DNA of 64,000 nt from Dyadobacter crusticola DSM 16708 (GTDB taxonomy: Bacteria; Bacteroidota; Bacteroidia; Cytophagales; Spirosomataceae), in the NCBI RefSeq assembly GCF_000701505.1, contig NZ_JNJB01000008.1, positions 186,001-250,000 of the forward strand, in the 5' to 3' direction. Of the stretch, positions 63,189 to 64,000 are shown in pieces (within the stretch, counting starts at the first letter, position 1; the number at the start of each line of letters is the position of its first letter). Made by a program: the position numbers and the translations under genes. The notes beneath the pieces were generated by a model that was not told where the DNA came from, did no database searches, and saw only the letters and a list, made by a program, of their open reading frames with translations.

Positions 63189-64000
63189 CTATTTTGATTT
63201 CCAGTATTTACGTAAATCCAGCGTATTTGGATACTCCGGATTAATTAATTCAATAGGTGTATCCGCCTTCATTTCTTTTTTGGTCTCGGCGATAAAACGC
63301 GAAACTGTGCCCGACGATTTTTCCATGATCTGCACTTCCTGCCGCGAGGAAGGCGTGTGTCCAAAGCCTTGGAACAAGCTGATCTTACGCGATTCTGCTT
63401 CAAATGCATTGACAGGATGGGTGTCAAAAGCGCGCCCGCCGGGGTGCGAAACGAAGTAGGTACATCCGCCCAATATACGGTTATTCCAGGTATCCACAAT
63501 GTCAAAAACCAGTGGCGCATCTGCCCCGATAGTGGGGTGTAATGCCGACGGCGGGTTCCAGGCTTTGTAGCGGATCCCGGATACATATTCCCCTTTAATA
63601 CCCGAGCTCCGCAGCGGCACGCGGCAGCCGTTACACACCAGAATGTGCCTGCCTTCCACAAATCCGCTCACTTTCACCTGTAACCTTTCCAACGAGGAAT
63701 CTACAAAACGCGCGGTACCGGAGTTGGACAGCTCTTCACCGAGCACGTGCCAGGGCTCGATGCCCAAACGGAGATCGAGCTGGATATTGTCGACCGTAAT
63801 ACCCCCATAATGCGGGAAACGGAATTCAAAGAATGGATCAAACCACGAGATATCGAAATGATAACCTGCGTCTTTGAGATCATTTACCACATCTACCATA
63901 TCCAGATAAGCAAAATGCGGCAGCAGAAAGCGATCGTGCAGCTCGGTACCCCAGCGGATCAGCTTATGCTTATAGGGATTCTTCCAGAATTTGGCGATCA
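63189..64000 (-). CDS. DUF2126 transglutaminase family protein, C-terminal part (cut by window edge)
   Basis: The last 270 residues of a much larger protein whose N-terminus, with the transglutaminase core, lies beyond base 64000. The visible part includes IRWGTELHDRFLLPHFAYLD, WFDPFFEFRFPHYGG, a glycine-rich RLGIEPWHVLGEE and, near the end, CTYFVSHPGGRAFDTHPVNA, all typical of DUF2126 C-termini. The frame stays open to the window end, upstream of the ATG at 63899, so that ATG is internal. It is the first gene of the DUF2126/ATP-grasp-Alpha-E/transglutaminase trio. Confidence 0.88.
   Translation of the reverse strand, partial: IAKFWKNPYKHKLIRWGTELHDRFLLPHFAYLDMVDVVNDLKDAGYHFDISWFDPFFEFRFPHYGGITVDNIQLDLRLGIEPWHVLGEELSNSGTARFVDSSLERLQVKVSGFVEGRHILVCNGCRVPLRSSGIKGEYVSGIRYKAWNPPSALHPTIGADAPLVFDIVDTWNNRILGGCTYFVSHPGGRAFDTHPVNAFEAESRKISLFQGFGHTPSSRQEVQIMEKSSGTVSRFIAETKKEMKADTPIELINPEYPNTLDLRKYWKSK

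Overview
The window looks like the chromosome of a Bacteroidota member of the order Cytophagales, most like Dyadobacter/Spirosomaceae. Evidence: promoters of the Bacteroidota type (TTTG/TTG, about 19 bp, TAnnTTTG) instead of -35/-10 boxes; few Shine-Dalgarno sequences; a complete alternative complex III (act) locus joined to cytochrome oxidase genes; and family-typical genes (DUF3078 barrel, DUF2520 protein, DksA-like protein without its zinc finger). The taxon is an inference from gene content and protein flavour, not from a database search. I see no prophage, insertion sequence, CRISPR array or recent island; almost everything is core genome.

Region 1-6250 (minus strand) is the classical translation/transcription cluster: tRNA-Tyr, tRNA-Gly, tRNA-Thr, tuf, tRNA-Trp, secE, nusG, rplK, rplA, rplJ, rplL and the first 315 codons of rpoB. 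A broken tandem copy of tRNA-Thr lies between the intact copy and tuf. A tuf terminator overlaps a strong promoter for trpT-secE-nusG-rpl-rpo, and a hairpin in the long rplL-rpoB spacer may be an attenuator. Region 6400-8900 is a three-gene operon: ECF sigma factor, a membrane protein that is probably its anti-sigma factor, and a predicted outer-membrane barrel. murI and a large secreted GH106-like glycosidase follow, convergent and 2 bp apart.

Region 12500-29200 is a single respiratory gene train of 15 genes on the minus strand. It begins with actA-actB-actC-actD-actE-actF (quinol:cytochrome c oxidoreductase), continues with ctaC, ctaD, ctaA, ctaB, two subunit III genes and a subunit IV gene, and ends with a Sco-like protein, a DUF420 protein and a small membrane protein. 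Together they encode electron flow from quinol to oxygen plus heme A synthesis and copper delivery.

Region 29400-35800 holds tRNA-Cys, rpsA, an HNH protein, smpB, an exported NTF2-like protein, a radical SAM enzyme coupled to accD, and an FMN reductase. Region 35800-44540 is the division and wall cluster murD-ftsW-murG-murC-ftsQ-ftsA-ftsZ, cut off upstream of murD. mscL, a DUF3078 barrel and a second ECF sigma factor follow. Region 46700-49570 is rplM-rpsI-rpsB-tsf. From 49700 to 59540 there are mixed genes: an outer-membrane protein, a DUF1080 protein, a DUF2520 protein, a KdsC-like phosphatase, an acyltransferase, a polysaccharide deacetylase, sbcD, a beta-propeller lipoprotein, a DksA-like protein and the E1 beta subunit of pyruvate dehydrogenase.

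The last 4.4 kb (59740-64000) is the most intriguing part: a DUF2126 transglutaminase (cut by the window edge), a fused circularly permuted ATP-grasp/Alpha-E protein and a second transglutaminase. This is a conserved but biochemically unsolved cluster thought to make or process a peptide.
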